A stretch of DNA of 21,004 nt from Minisyncoccota bacterium (GCA_014728425.1 WJLO01000059.1:1-21004); one strand, 5' to 3'. Positions 6,973-15,273 are shown, counted from the stretch's first letter. The notes: generated by a model from the letters alone, not told the origin. Numbers and translations: made by a program.

Positions 6973-7968
6973 ATGAGCATCCATCAACAGCTTGCTAGAT
7001 CAACCTACTGGTTAATCAACTTAACTTTGTTATTGTTGTTAATGAACTTAATCCGCCTAAAACCAGCACAGGCTCAAGCCAAAATTGACTTAGGCATTCA
7101 GCCTGCTAGTGCTTTTTTGCATGTCAAACCCGGAGAAAAACTTCAACACACCATTAGTTTAGCTAATAAAAGCAATCAGGCGCTGGAATTCACCATGAGT
7201 ATTGTGGATTTTAAAGCCGATGGCCTCACTGGCCAACCCATACTAAAACGCCGCAGTAGTTTTTATGATCAAGTTAGTTTAAATCCTGATCTTAGTAAAC
7301 CGTTTGTGCTGCAGGCAGGCGAAAACAAAACCATAAGTTTAGGACTGCAGATTGCTAAAACTGCCCCAGAAAAAGAATATCACCTCACTTTTTTATTCAA
7401 AGCTCAGCCAGTTAATAATCGATTTTGGCAGCTTAATGGCTCTGGTAGTCAAATTGGTGGCATTATTGGCAGCAATCTCATTCTCTATCTTTCTCCCACT
7501 GGAGAAGATAAATCAGCCATAGATATTGCTCAGATAGAAACCAATCATGTGATTGATAGCCTAGCTCCATTAAGATTTAGTATTCTTGCAGAAAATACAG
7601 GAAAAAACTCCCAAGTAGTTCAGGCTAAAGCTAAGCTGTTTAATTGGTTAGACCAACAAGTTAATGAATACTTTTTTTACCCAGATGTGATCTTGGCCCA
7701 AAGCACCCGTTTACTGCGCGGCTTACCAGCTAGCCCAGCTATTACTGACCCTCAAGAAATCACTTGGACCAATTATCAAGATCAACTGAGCACTCAACTC
7801 CAATACCGACCACTTTTTTTACTTGGCCGCTATCGTTTACAAATCACTGTTAATCAACAAACTCAACAAGTAGAAATCTGGGCCCTGCCGTTCTCTTTAA
7901 TTGGAGTGGTTTTATTGGGCTTAATGATTGCTGGCGGCTTAAGATACTACCAAAACAGAACACTGTAA
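6973..7968 (+). CDS. DUF916-like membrane-anchored envelope protein (module 1)
   Basis: A 331-residue protein. The N-terminal hydrophobic segment (about 12-35) ends 'PAQAQA', a signal peptide. A first beta-sandwich follows with 'IQPASAFLHVKPGEKLQHTISLANKSNQALEF', the pattern of the DUF916/WxL-interacting-protein family and of pilus-chaperone-like Ig folds: 'Pg' strand, 'NxS' turn, then 'GENKTISLGLQI'. A second beta domain spans about 190-300 ('LRFSILAENTGKNSQVVQAKAKLF'). One C-terminal TM helix (about 306-326) is followed by a short basic tail. The predicted place is the outer face of the membrane, anchored at the C-terminus. In Firmicutes such proteins bind partner WxL proteins at the wall. 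Here the partner would be the 6139 product, 90 bases upstream. The 10281 protein is a paralogue in architecture. No Shine-Dalgarno is visible. Confidence 0.75.
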   Translation: MSIHQQLARSTYWLINLTLLLLLMNLIRLKPAQAQAKIDLGIQPASAFLHVKPGEKLQHTISLANKSNQALEFTMSIVDFKADGLTGQPILKRRSSFYDQVSLNPDLSKPFVLQAGENKTISLGLQIAKTAPEKEYHLTFLFKAQPVNNRFWQLNGSGSQIGGIIGSNLILYLSPTGEDKSAIDIAQIETNHVIDSLAPLRFSILAENTGKNSQVVQAKAKLFNWLDQQVNEYFFYPDVILAQSTRLLRGLPASPAITDPQEITWTNYQDQLSTQLQYRPLFLLGRYRLQITVNQQTQQVEIWALPFSLIGVVLLGLMIAGGLRYYQNRTL

Positions 7969-8010
7969 CAAACAACTAGACTCACCAACCTCACTAACAC
8001 CATTAGCTAG

Positions 8011-8457
8011 CCTTTTAACTATCAAGACTCCTGATTCACTAACCCATATACTCCATAAGGCTGTTAATAGACAACCCTCCAGGTAATGGCGAAAGAAGCG
8101 CAATTTCCTCAAGCTGCTGAAAGTAAATTAGTGTGCTGAAAGAAGGGTTAAAAAGTTAATTGATTACTAAAGAGGTTGATCTACTAACCCACAAACACCA
8201 TGAGCTTGTTTATTAACAACCACTCAGGCACTGGCGCAAGGAACACAATTTTCTCGAACTAGTGAGAGCAAAATTCGTGTCCTGGAGCCAAAACTAGAGA
8301 GGCTTTTAACTATAAAACAGTCTAGTTTACTCAAAAACCAACACTATCAGCTCGCTTTTAGCCAACCAACTGGACCTTGGAAAAAAACACACTCTCTCAA
8401 ACTAGTGAGAACAAATTAGCGTCCTAGAGCCAGAACTAGCTAGGCTCTTGATCATTA
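8011..8457 (+). repeat. Left inverted arm: three tandem ~150-bp degenerate units
   Basis: Three related units are seen at about 8011-8151, 8152-8300 and 8301-8457. Shared landmarks include 'CTACTAACCCA..AACACCATGAG', 'GGCGCAAGGAACACAATTTTC', 'ACTAGTGAGAGCAAAATT' and 'GGAGCCAAAACTAGAGAGGC'. The same units occur in reverse orientation at about 13604-14119, in matching order. The best pair is 8323-8398 against 13664-13740: four substitutions and one inserted base over 76-77 positions. Unit 2 runs openly into unit 3 in one frame, reading 'QFSRTSESKIRVLEPKLERL' and later 'NQHYQLAFSQPTGPW', which suggests decayed coding sequence. The rest of 7969-8750 shows no gene. It holds 8458-8690 (AT-rich, nothing recognised) and the 8751 promoter. 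Confidence 0.75.
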
Positions 8458-8696
8458 AATAACCCAATCTACTCAGAAACAACCCTCATCCGCTATTGAC
8501 AACCAATCAAAAAAAACACTAAACTAATAATACTCACTAATGCGTTTATTACATATCTAGCTAGTGACTAATTCTCTAGTAGCCAACAAAACAAATTTGC
8601 ATCATAATAAAATTTATCAAAAGTCTAAGCAGTTAAGCCTAATAGCTAAAAATTACTGGTTTTCTTGAGAGAAGCATTAATATTGATTTACTAGAA

Positions 8697-8750
8697 TTGA
8701 CAAGCGTCGCTGCTTAGAGTAATAATAATAATAATAATAAAGATACCAAT
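8697..8750 (+). promoter_or_regulatory. Promoter of the 8751 gene containing a (TAA)7 microsatellite
   Basis: A perfect TTGACA (8697-8702) is followed after 17 bases by seven TAA units (8720-8740). The first two units supply the -10 (TAATAA) at the standard spacing. Ten further bases lead to the ATG at 8751, without a Shine-Dalgarno. Copy-number change in the tract would keep the -35/-10 spacing but change the distance from the -10 to the start codon. Confidence 0.6.
8720..8740 (+). repeat. (TAA)7 simple sequence repeat
   Basis: Seven uninterrupted TAA units, flanked by AGAG and AGAT, lie directly before a surface-protein gene. Such tracts are prone to slipped-strand copy-number change. Confidence 0.95.
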
Positions 8751-10217
8751 ATGTCGCCGGCCCAGCTTAAAAAACTCATCATTATCACTCTTGCTGGTAC
8801 TACTTTTTTATTAGTAGGCAGGTTTTTCAGCACTAGTCGATCTGCCAATTTAACTGATGTTTCAGTCACGCTTTCTAATGCTCGGCCTTCCTTTCGCGGC
8901 AAACTTACTACTGGTAATACTGTAGGTTCCTCAGTGGTTTATATTCAAACTACTGCTGGTAGCAATCCTTCTACCTCTTCAGCTCAGATTGTTCCTGACG
9001 ATGCTTTAGCTATTGGTGATGCCAACAGTTTAGGTAGTTACACTGCTACCACTTCTGGCACTGATGAAGGCACTATTTATATTTCAGAAACTTTGGCTGC
9101 TGGTGATGCCGACAACAATGATGAGGTGATCTCCACTGCTTCTGCAGATTTAACTGTACGCTTTACCACTGCCAATGCCATTCCTAATGGTCGATTTAGA
9201 ATCTTAGTGCCAGCGGCCTGGGACGACAGCGCTGCTGCTGATGGCATTCCTGACGATGGTACTTTTGACTTTACTGATGGCACTCCATCAGTCACCTGCC
9301 CTAGCAACGCTACTGCTACCTATGACTTTGTATCTGGAGCAGCCACTGCTTCAACCACTACTATAGGCAGTAACCAATATCACTCCTTTGAATGTGCCTA
9401 CTCTGGCACTGGTGCTGTTGGTACTGCTTTTGATGCTTCTAGCAATGATGCCATTACTATTTCCTCTTTAATTAATCCTGCCCCTAAAAGCGATCACTCT
9501 ACTGGCACTGCTGATACTCACAGCATCATCGTCCGTCATTTAGACGCTAGCTTAAATGTTGTAGACTCCACTACTGTTAAGGTAGGCACTATTGAAGCAG
9601 TGAAGGTTACTGCTACTGTTGAACCCTCTTTAACTTTTGAGATCATTCCCGTAAGTAGTGGCGGCAGTGCTTGTGGCTTTGCTGGCGGTACTGATGTTAC
9701 TACTACTGCTTATAGTGTGCCATTTGGCACAGTTTCTATTAGTAGTTTTACTGATGCTGCTCATACCTTAAGCATCTCTACTAATGCTGAAAATGGTTAT
9801 AGTGTAACTGTTAAGGCCAATGATCAATTAGGCAAGGACTCGCGCACTTGTGTAGGCGATCCTACTGCTAGTACTAATGCCTACTGTATTCAAGATTCAA
9901 CTGGCGATGACAGCAGCATGACTCATACCACTAGTGCTGACTGGGCTAGTAGCAGCAATGTGGGTTTTGCTTATTCTCTACATGATAACAATAGTAAGGT
10001 TACTGAAGCCTTTGCTTATAATGAAAGTGGTCGTAGTTTTTCTGCCCGCCAGTTTGCCGATAATGAACAAGGCGAGTCTGCGCAAACTATTTTTAGCGAT
10101 ACTGTTCCTTCTAGCAATGATAATCTACTGGTTTGTTACCGAATTATTCCTGATGTACTCAATGCTGCTGGTGATTATGAAAATTCTTTAGAATATGTTG
10201 CTACTGCAACTTTTTAA
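8751..10217 (+). CDS. Large WxL-like surface protein (module 2), possible major envelope protein
   Basis: A 488-residue protein rich in Thr, Ser, Ala and Asp, as in S-layer-like or fibre proteins. An N-terminal hydrophobic helix (about 7-24) directs export. The mature part starts 'NLTDVSVTLSNARPSFRGKL', a recurrent opening of CPR surface proteins. The middle has 'ITISSLINPAPKSDHSTGTADTHSI' and an Ig-like 'VTATVEPSLTFEI'. The C-terminal part has 'FTDAAHTLSISTNAENGYSVTV' and ends 'AGDYENSLEYVATATF'. That ending is shared in pattern with the 6139 protein ('AGDYETSIVFVAVPGY'), which suggests a common WxL-like C-terminal domain, although no W-x-L motif is seen. Six cysteines are spread over the mature protein and may form disulphides. 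It heads a three-gene set with the 10281 and 11413 products. A consensus -35 and a TAA repeat lie upstream. The family call is tentative; surface location is likely. Confidence 0.75.
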   Translation: MSPAQLKKLIIITLAGTTFLLVGRFFSTSRSANLTDVSVTLSNARPSFRGKLTTGNTVGSSVVYIQTTAGSNPSTSSAQIVPDDALAIGDANSLGSYTATTSGTDEGTIYISETLAAGDADNNDEVISTASADLTVRFTTANAIPNGRFRILVPAAWDDSAAADGIPDDGTFDFTDGTPSVTCPSNATATYDFVSGAATASTTTIGSNQYHSFECAYSGTGAVGTAFDASSNDAITISSLINPAPKSDHSTGTADTHSIIVRHLDASLNVVDSTTVKVGTIEAVKVTATVEPSLTFEIIPVSSGGSACGFAGGTDVTTTAYSVPFGTVSISSFTDAAHTLSISTNAENGYSVTVKANDQLGKDSRTCVGDPTASTNAYCIQDSTGDDSSMTHTTSADWASSSNVGFAYSLHDNNSKVTEAFAYNESGRSFSARQFADNEQGESAQTIFSDTVPSSNDNLLVCYRIIPDVLNAAGDYENSLEYVATATF

Positions 10218-10280
10218 TCAGCTTAAACTGAACTATTAACAATAATAACTCAAGATAATAAATTAACCATAACAATTTTT

Positions 10281-11321
10281 ATGACTGCCCAACTCAAACC
10301 TTTTTCACTAATCCGTCTAAGCAAAGCTCTGTTAATCATTGGCGTAATGTTAAGTGCGTTAATACTTAGCTTAGGACAACTAACCAAGCCAGTGAATGCT
10401 CAAAAAGAAAATGCTATTAGCTTAACTGCTATTCCACCACGATTGGGCGATCAGGGTCAGATCGAGATCAAGCCCGGAGAAAAACACCAAGCCCAAATCA
10501 AGATCTTTAATGAAAGTCAAGAAACTTTGGACGTAGAAACTTTTGTGCAAGACTTTATTGTTGATGAAGATGGCAAAACTCCTATTGCTCTTGAAGGCAA
10601 GCTTTCTAATCGCTGGAGCTTGGCTTCTTGGATCACGGTTAGTCCTAATGTTAACAAAATTGCCCCACGACAAACTGTGTTATTAAATGTACTGATCGAG
10701 GTGCCAGCAGATGCTCTTCCAGGTGGCCATTATGCAATGATTTTGCATCAGCCAGTCACTCCAGGAGCTGAACTAAATCAAGCTAATCAAGCTGCTGCTA
10801 GCATTGCTCAAAAAGTTGGCACTTTACTTTATGTAGTGGTTGAAGGACCAGTAAATGAAGAAGCTTTTATCCGCAACTTTGAGATTGCTCAATTTTCAGA
10901 ATATGGTCCAGTTCCCTTCTCTTATGAGATTGAAAACCTCTCTGACATTCATATCCGCCCTCGGGCTAATTTAGAAATCTATAACCTTTTTAACCAACGC
11001 GTAGCAAATATTACTGTTCCTACCAAAAACATTTTTCCTTTTACTAGCAGAGATTTTCAAGGCGAATGGGAACGCATCTGGGGCTTTGGTTGGTATAAAG
11101 CTAAGCTGGTAGTTAGTTATGGTAGCGGCCAATTAATTACTAATACTAGACATTTTTGGTTATTACCCATCAAGATTATCCTAGCTGCCTTGATTTTGCT
11201 ACTAACTGCAGTGATCATTATCTTGGCTATTCGCCGTCATTATCAGCATCGCCAAAAGCTAGAGCAAAAAAAGCTGCAAGCTTTGCAAGAAAAAGTTAAA
11301 AAGCTAGAAAATGAGCAGTAA
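10281..11321 (+). CDS. DUF916-like membrane-anchored envelope protein with coiled-coil tail (module 2)
   Basis: A 346-residue protein. The signal peptide spans about 1-40 (ends 'PVNA'). A first beta domain shows 'LTAIPPRLGDQGQIEIKPGEKHQAQIKIFNES' and 'RWSLASWITVSPNVNKIAPRQTVLLNV', then 'PGGHYAMILHQP', all typical of the DUF916/pilus-chaperone-like fold in WxL-interacting proteins. A second beta domain is at about 195-290. A TM helix at about 294-316 is followed by a basic, Gln/Lys/Glu-rich coiled-coil tail (about 318-346) inside the cell. It is the module 2 counterpart of the 6973 protein, which has no such tail. It follows the 8751 gene by 63 bases on the same strand, so both are likely in one operon. 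I see no Shine-Dalgarno. The role as an anchor for the 8751 surface protein is inferred from the Firmicutes WxL/WxLIP arrangement. Confidence 0.78.
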   Translation: MTAQLKPFSLIRLSKALLIIGVMLSALILSLGQLTKPVNAQKENAISLTAIPPRLGDQGQIEIKPGEKHQAQIKIFNESQETLDVETFVQDFIVDEDGKTPIALEGKLSNRWSLASWITVSPNVNKIAPRQTVLLNVLIEVPADALPGGHYAMILHQPVTPGAELNQANQAAASIAQKVGTLLYVVVEGPVNEEAFIRNFEIAQFSEYGPVPFSYEIENLSDIHIRPRANLEIYNLFNQRVANITVPTKNIFPFTSRDFQGEWERIWGFGWYKAKLVVSYGSGQLITNTRHFWLLPIKIILAALILLLTAVIIILAIRRHYQHRQKLEQKKLQALQEKVKKLENEQ

Positions 11322-11412
11322 TAACTGCTGATTTTACTGGTGACACGCTTTATTAGAAGATTCCAATCAGCAGCAAACCAACTTGGCAACCAAATTAATC
11401 AAAAATAAACCA

Positions 11413-13479
11413 ATGCCGCGATGGAGTCGAATTACTTTACGTTATTTATTGAGTTTGATTTGGCTGATCATCAGCCAATGGCTATGGCTCTTACTTCTCT
11501 TTCCTGCTAACTCACAGTTAGCCCAAGCCCAAACCACTCAAACAGATACTGAAAATGTGGCTGTTAGCGCTACTGTACCAGATAATCAAGCACCCTCTAC
11601 TCCCATCTTGATCGCACCTAGTAACAACTCTTATCTCACTACTAATACACCCACTTTTATCTGGGAAGAGTGCACTGATGATCGCGGCATGGATCATTAT
11701 GAACTTTATCTTAATGGCAGCTTACACTTTAACAACATTCCCCTAGTTGATACCGATAACAGTCAGTTTACTCTTGACTATGATGCTGGTACTGGTCGCT
11801 ATAGTCTAACTCCCAAAACAAGTCTAGCTGATGCTACTTATACTTGGAAAATCCGTGCTGTTGATTTATTAGATAACTATGCAGACTCAGTTACTTGGAC
11901 TTTTACTGTTGATACTTTAGCGCCAAATTTTACTTTAACTCAGATTGGCAGTGAAACAGTCTCGATCTCTGCTCAAGATGCCAGCACTGTGCCTAGTGAG
12001 CCCATTGAGTTAACTACTAATGAGCCTTTACTTGTGGCTAATGGTGAAGCCAATAGTACTGTAGTGTTAGTAGTTACTATCCCTGGCGACCCCAATCAAA
12101 CCCACACTACTACTATTAATGGCAGTGGCAACTGGAGTAAACAACTAGGTATCTTGCCTCGAGATGTTGTTATTGTTTTAGACTTTACTATTACTGACCA
12201 GGCTGGTCATGTTAGTGTGCTTAATGACGTTCCTTTTATTATTCGTACTCAATATTTTTTCCAACCCACCCAAACTCCTGTTCCTAGTCCTACTCCCACT
12301 CTCCACCCCTTGGTCACTCCTTCACCCACTCCTTTAATAGCACTTACACCCACTTTGTCGCCAACTCCAGCCAAGCCTCCCTTACCTTTACCTTCAATTC
12401 CTGCAATTCCACCTAAAGAAATAGTTCATGAAGTTGTTCAAGAAATTAGCGAACGTATGCCTCCAAGTATCACCACTGCTTTAACGCAAGCACCAGAGGT
12501 AATTAAAAAAGTCTTCAATCAAACCCTAAAAACCTTAGCACCAGTAGCCAACTTAGTCCTAGTCACTGCTATTCCTGCTATTGGGCTGATTAGTTTATTG
12601 CTCCAATTTGGTAGCCGGCTTTCTTTAGACTTTTTAACCAAGCTTTTGCAGATCATTGGCCTGCTGCCTTTAGGAAAACCCCAGGGTGTTGTGTTTGATA
12701 GCGAGACTTACCAACCAGTGCCTTTTGCCCTGCTGACTTTTTATCAACACCAACAAGGCCAGGATGTTTTAATTGGTGAAACCGTGGTCACTGATGACCA
12801 AGGCATTTATCAAGGTGTTCAGTTACCACCAGGCGAATATCGTTTAACTGTGCAACATCAAGACTATCTGTTCCCTAGTCAAAAAAAACGACCAGCTCAT
12901 TTAAGCATCAAAGATTATTATTTAGGTGAAGTTTTTACTATTGACTCTACAGAAAAACAGCAGTTTTTCTTGATCCCTATGGATGCTGTTAATCCTGCTA
13001 GCCGCTACTCAATTAAGACTAGAGCCCGTTTAGCTTTAACTCGCCTAGCTCGCTTCAATCATCATCTTATTTGGCCGCTTTTCATCATTTCTGGCGCTCT
13101 AGCTATTATCTTTCGCAGTTTATGGAATACCATTGTTTTTATACTTTATAGTTTGGCCTTAGCAAAACGAGCCCAAACTTGGTTTAGTGTGGCTGATATT
13201 ACTGGCTTGGTAGTTGATCAACAAGGCCAGCCAATTAAACAGGCTATTGTAAAACTCTCTAAAGCTCAAACTAATAGAGTGACCGCTGTAACTAGTTCTG
13301 ATCAAGACGGCAAGTTTAGCTTTAGGGATCAGCAAGGTAAGTATCAACTGCAAGCTTATAAACAAGGCTGGCAAGAAGTCACTGATCAGCCAGCTATGGT
13401 TCTCAGTGAGCTTAATACTACACAAGAACCGCAGCAAGCAGTGGTGGTAATGAAGAAGGTGTTAGAAGCAGTTTCTTAG
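11413..13479 (+). CDS. Multi-domain envelope protein: Ig/FN3-like domains, Pro-rich stalk, TM helices, two carboxypeptidase-regulatory-like domains
   Basis: A 688-residue protein from ATG 11413. A TTG start at 11383 would add ten polar residues before the signal peptide and is less likely. The signal peptide (about 1-40) ends 'LAQAQ'. An FN3/Ig-like domain follows at about 50-170 ('APSTPILIAPSNNSYLTTNT', 'YTWKIRAVDLLDNYADSVTW') and a second Ig-like domain at about 172-280. Then come a Pro/Thr/Ser stalk (about 284-335), hydrophobic helices at about 378-424, a carboxypeptidase-regulatory-like domain at about 425-492 ('VTDDQGIYQGVQLPPGEYRLTV'), another hydrophobic hairpin at about 551-585, and a second such domain at about 595-677 ('DGKFSFRDQQGKYQLQAYK'). 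The mix of extracellular stalk and membrane-embedded C-terminal half suggests a scaffold for the module 2 surface layer. It lies 91 bases after the 10281 gene. Function is unknown; domain calls come from motif recognition only. Confidence 0.75.
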   Translation: MPRWSRITLRYLLSLIWLIISQWLWLLLLFPANSQLAQAQTTQTDTENVAVSATVPDNQAPSTPILIAPSNNSYLTTNTPTFIWEECTDDRGMDHYELYLNGSLHFNNIPLVDTDNSQFTLDYDAGTGRYSLTPKTSLADATYTWKIRAVDLLDNYADSVTWTFTVDTLAPNFTLTQIGSETVSISAQDASTVPSEPIELTTNEPLLVANGEANSTVVLVVTIPGDPNQTHTTTINGSGNWSKQLGILPRDVVIVLDFTITDQAGHVSVLNDVPFIIRTQYFFQPTQTPVPSPTPTLHPLVTPSPTPLIALTPTLSPTPAKPPLPLPSIPAIPPKEIVHEVVQEISERMPPSITTALTQAPEVIKKVFNQTLKTLAPVANLVLVTAIPAIGLISLLLQFGSRLSLDFLTKLLQIIGLLPLGKPQGVVFDSETYQPVPFALLTFYQHQQGQDVLIGETVVTDDQGIYQGVQLPPGEYRLTVQHQDYLFPSQKKRPAHLSIKDYYLGEVFTIDSTEKQQFFLIPMDAVNPASRYSIKTRARLALTRLARFNHHLIWPLFIISGALAIIFRSLWNTIVFILYSLALAKRAQTWFSVADITGLVVDQQGQPIKQAIVKLSKAQTNRVTAVTSSDQDGKFSFRDQQGKYQLQAYKQGWQEVTDQPAMVLSELNTTQEPQQAVVVMKKVLEAVS

Positions 13480-13603
13480 TAAACGGCCTGGGGTGTTAGA
13501 GATGGTGTTGTTAAAGTTGGTATAGCCACGATTTAGCAAGGAGTAGTATTTTTGTCTAGGTCATGAGTGAGTTTTAGTTGCTGATTATTAGACCAACCTT
13601 GAT

Positions 13604-14119
13604 TAATGATCAAAAGCCTCTCTATTTTTGGTTTCAGCAAACTAATTTTGCTCTCACTGGTTCGAGAGAGTGTGTTTTTTTGCCAGGGCCCAGTTGGTTG
13701 GCTAAAAGCCAGCTGATAGTGTTGATTTTTGAGTAAACTACTTAATGATCAAGAATCTCTCTAGTTTTGGCTCTGGGTCACTAGTTTCCTCAACCCATAA
13801 AGGGAGTTGGCAATGGTGATTCCACCATCATTTCCCAGTGGTTATCTAAAATCTAACTCATGGTGTTGGTGGGTTAGTAGATTAAGCTTTTTAACACTCA
13901 AAAAAACACTCTTCTTTTCAAAGTAATTTAATCTGCAAATGTAGTTGAAATTAAAAGTATGTTTAATAGTTAATAAACTCACCTAGTTCTGGCTCCAGTG
14001 CGCTAATTTTGCTCTCACTGGTTCGAGAAAATTGTGCTCCTTGCGCCATCACCTGGATGGTTATCTACTGACAACCTTATGGAGTATATGAGCTAGTAAA
14101 TCTAGCTATTTAATGTTCA
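13604..14119 (-). repeat. Right inverted arm: three tandem degenerate units, mirror of 8011-8457
   Basis: Read on the minus strand from about 14119 to 13604, the three units of the left arm reappear in the same order. CATATACTCCATAAGG (14090-14075) matches 8045-8060. CTACTAACCCACCAACACCA (13883-13864) matches about 8181-8200. The stretch 13740-13664 matches 8323-8398 closely. The middle unit has diverged and carries extra sequence. Compared with the left arm, five bases are missing between units 2 and 3, which breaks the shared frame. A 28-codon frame (14049-13963) beginning MAQGAQFSRTSESK is readable in unit 1. Both arms point toward the enclosed gene set. The flanking bases 13480-13603 show nothing else. 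Confidence 0.75.
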
Positions 14120-14532
14120 AAAAAATCACAGTTTTGCTGCGGCGTTAATGTTTTTAAGTGCTAGGCTTGGGTGCAATTACTAAGTTTCAAATACTAAATT
14201 TTAAAAACTAAGAGAGATAGCTATTACCTCTTAAACCAAAACCTGCTTCGCTTTATTCTTGCGTTTTCTTTGCACAAATTTAGCCCAAAGCTTATAATAT
14301 TGCAATTATTAAACTATTCTTGCAATATTATTGAATAATTATTGCAACCTCTAGCAAACTATTATTGCAATTTGCTGAAAAACATTACAACTATTACTTA
14401 CTATATCTTTCTCATTTTGATTTGGTAAATTTTTCTCTCACCCGAAACAGATCAGCTAAAAAATAGCTGCAAAATCAGCATTCACTATCATTGAAAATCT
14501 CAAATAATTATAAAAAGATTGGATTATAAACT
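14120..14532. other. AT-rich gene-free stretch with a phased ATTGCAA array
   Basis: No open frame of note. The stretch holds TAAGAG...CTCTTA (about 14208-14234), a possible weak hairpin with an inner ATAGCTAT palindrome. It also holds the four ATTGCAA-type sites at 14299-14371 and AT-rich sequence up to the end of the PaaX-like gene. Confidence 0.5.
14299..14371. promoter_or_regulatory. Four ATTGCAA(T) sites spaced 20-23 bp: candidate operator array
   Basis: ATTGCAAT (14299-14306), TTGCAAT (14320-14326), ATTGCAA (14341-14347) and ATTGCAAT (14364-14371) lie at start-to-start distances of about 21-23 bp, close to two helical turns. The full 8-mer is a perfect palindrome. The array lies downstream of the PaaX-like gene's stop and has no adjacent gene start, so its target is unclear. 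Confidence 0.45.
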
Positions 14533-15273
14533 CTAACTATTTAATTGTTGCAAATAGGCTAAAAGCTGTTGAGGAGCCTCTACTCGAGGAAAGTAGTGGT
14601 TAACAATTCCTAAATCATCTTCCATTGCTGCTACTAAACGATTAAAAACCCGAAAAAGACGTTTCTTTAATTGGTCGGTCAAATCTTTTTGCTTGTTCTT
14701 TACCATTAGCAATTGCTTGAGTTCTTTGCTAATGCCAGAGTAAGCACGCGCAAGGTCATTTAAAGATAATCTTTGTTGCAAAATTACTTGTTCGTCACCC
14801 CACTGCCATTGATTAACTCTCATAATCACTACTTGCTGCGCATAGAGTTTAGCTACTAAATCTAACAAGCTGGTAGGAAAGTTGTTGGGATACAGATAGA
14901 CTCCTCTAGTTAGGTTAATTGCTTTAAGTTGAATTAACTGATCACGCAAATAACGAAAGCCTGGATCATTTTTAGGCGCTGTTAAGCATAGTAAAATCGA
15001 CCATTCTCCTTGCCAATCCTGCCAATGGTCTTGCAGCACTGGCCATTTTTGTACTAGCTGATGTTGGCCGGTTTTAGTTAAGCTTAATAACAAGCCCTGA
15101 TCACTTTGGCTAGTGATTAACCAACCTTTTTTCTTTAACCAAGCAACCAATGATCGCCGACCTGATTTGCTCAAATCTGGCAACAAAAACTTTAAATCTG
15201 CATACTCTACCCAGCGGTTTTGGGTTGCTACTGGATAAAGCCATAGCATTAATTTTTGGGTAGTAATTTTCAT
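14533..15273 (-). CDS. PaaX-like winged-helix transcriptional regulator
   Basis: A 246-residue protein from ATG 15273. The frame is open to 15348, but the extra 25 residues are not regulator-like and MKITTQKLMLWLYP fits a natural start. The N-terminal half (about 5-75) is a winged helix-turn-helix with 'LLPDLSKSGRRSLVAWLKKKGWL' and 'LLLSLTKTGQHQL'. The central part, 'WQGEWSILLCLTAPKNDPGF', then 'LRDQLIQLKAINLTRGVYLYP', matches the PaaX/Cas2-like ferredoxin-fold segment. The C-terminal third is helical. PaaX of E. coli represses phenylacetate degradation, but no such genes are here, so the ligand and targets are unknown; in CPR genomes the family appears in unrelated contexts. It is divergent from the giant fibre gene across a 535-base gap and could regulate that gene or itself. 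No clear Shine-Dalgarno is seen. Confidence 0.7.
   Translation of the reverse strand: MKITTQKLMLWLYPVATQNRWVEYADLKFLLPDLSKSGRRSLVAWLKKKGWLITSQSDQGLLLSLTKTGQHQLVQKWPVLQDHWQDWQGEWSILLCLTAPKNDPGFRYLRDQLIQLKAINLTRGVYLYPNNFPTSLLDLVAKLYAQQVVIMRVNQWQWGDEQVILQQRLSLNDLARAYSGISKELKQLLMVKNKQKDLTDQLKKRLFRVFNRLVAAMEDDLGIVNHYFPRVEAPQQLLAYLQQLNS

Noticed and set aside
8011..8457. CRISPR array
   Set aside because: Units are about 150 bp, degenerate and contiguous, with no short identical repeats separated by unique spacers, and no cas genes.
8496..8530. Second promoter with TTGACA at 8496-8501
   Set aside because: No acceptable -10 lies 16-19 bases downstream; TAATAA comes too late, and the next gene starts 220 bases further on.
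13651..13670. tRNA fragment or tRNA-type attachment site from GGTTCGAG in the repeat units
   Set aside because: The GGTTCGA string recalls a T loop, but no acceptor stem, anticodon arm or CCA end can be built around it. It recurs as part of the degenerate units.
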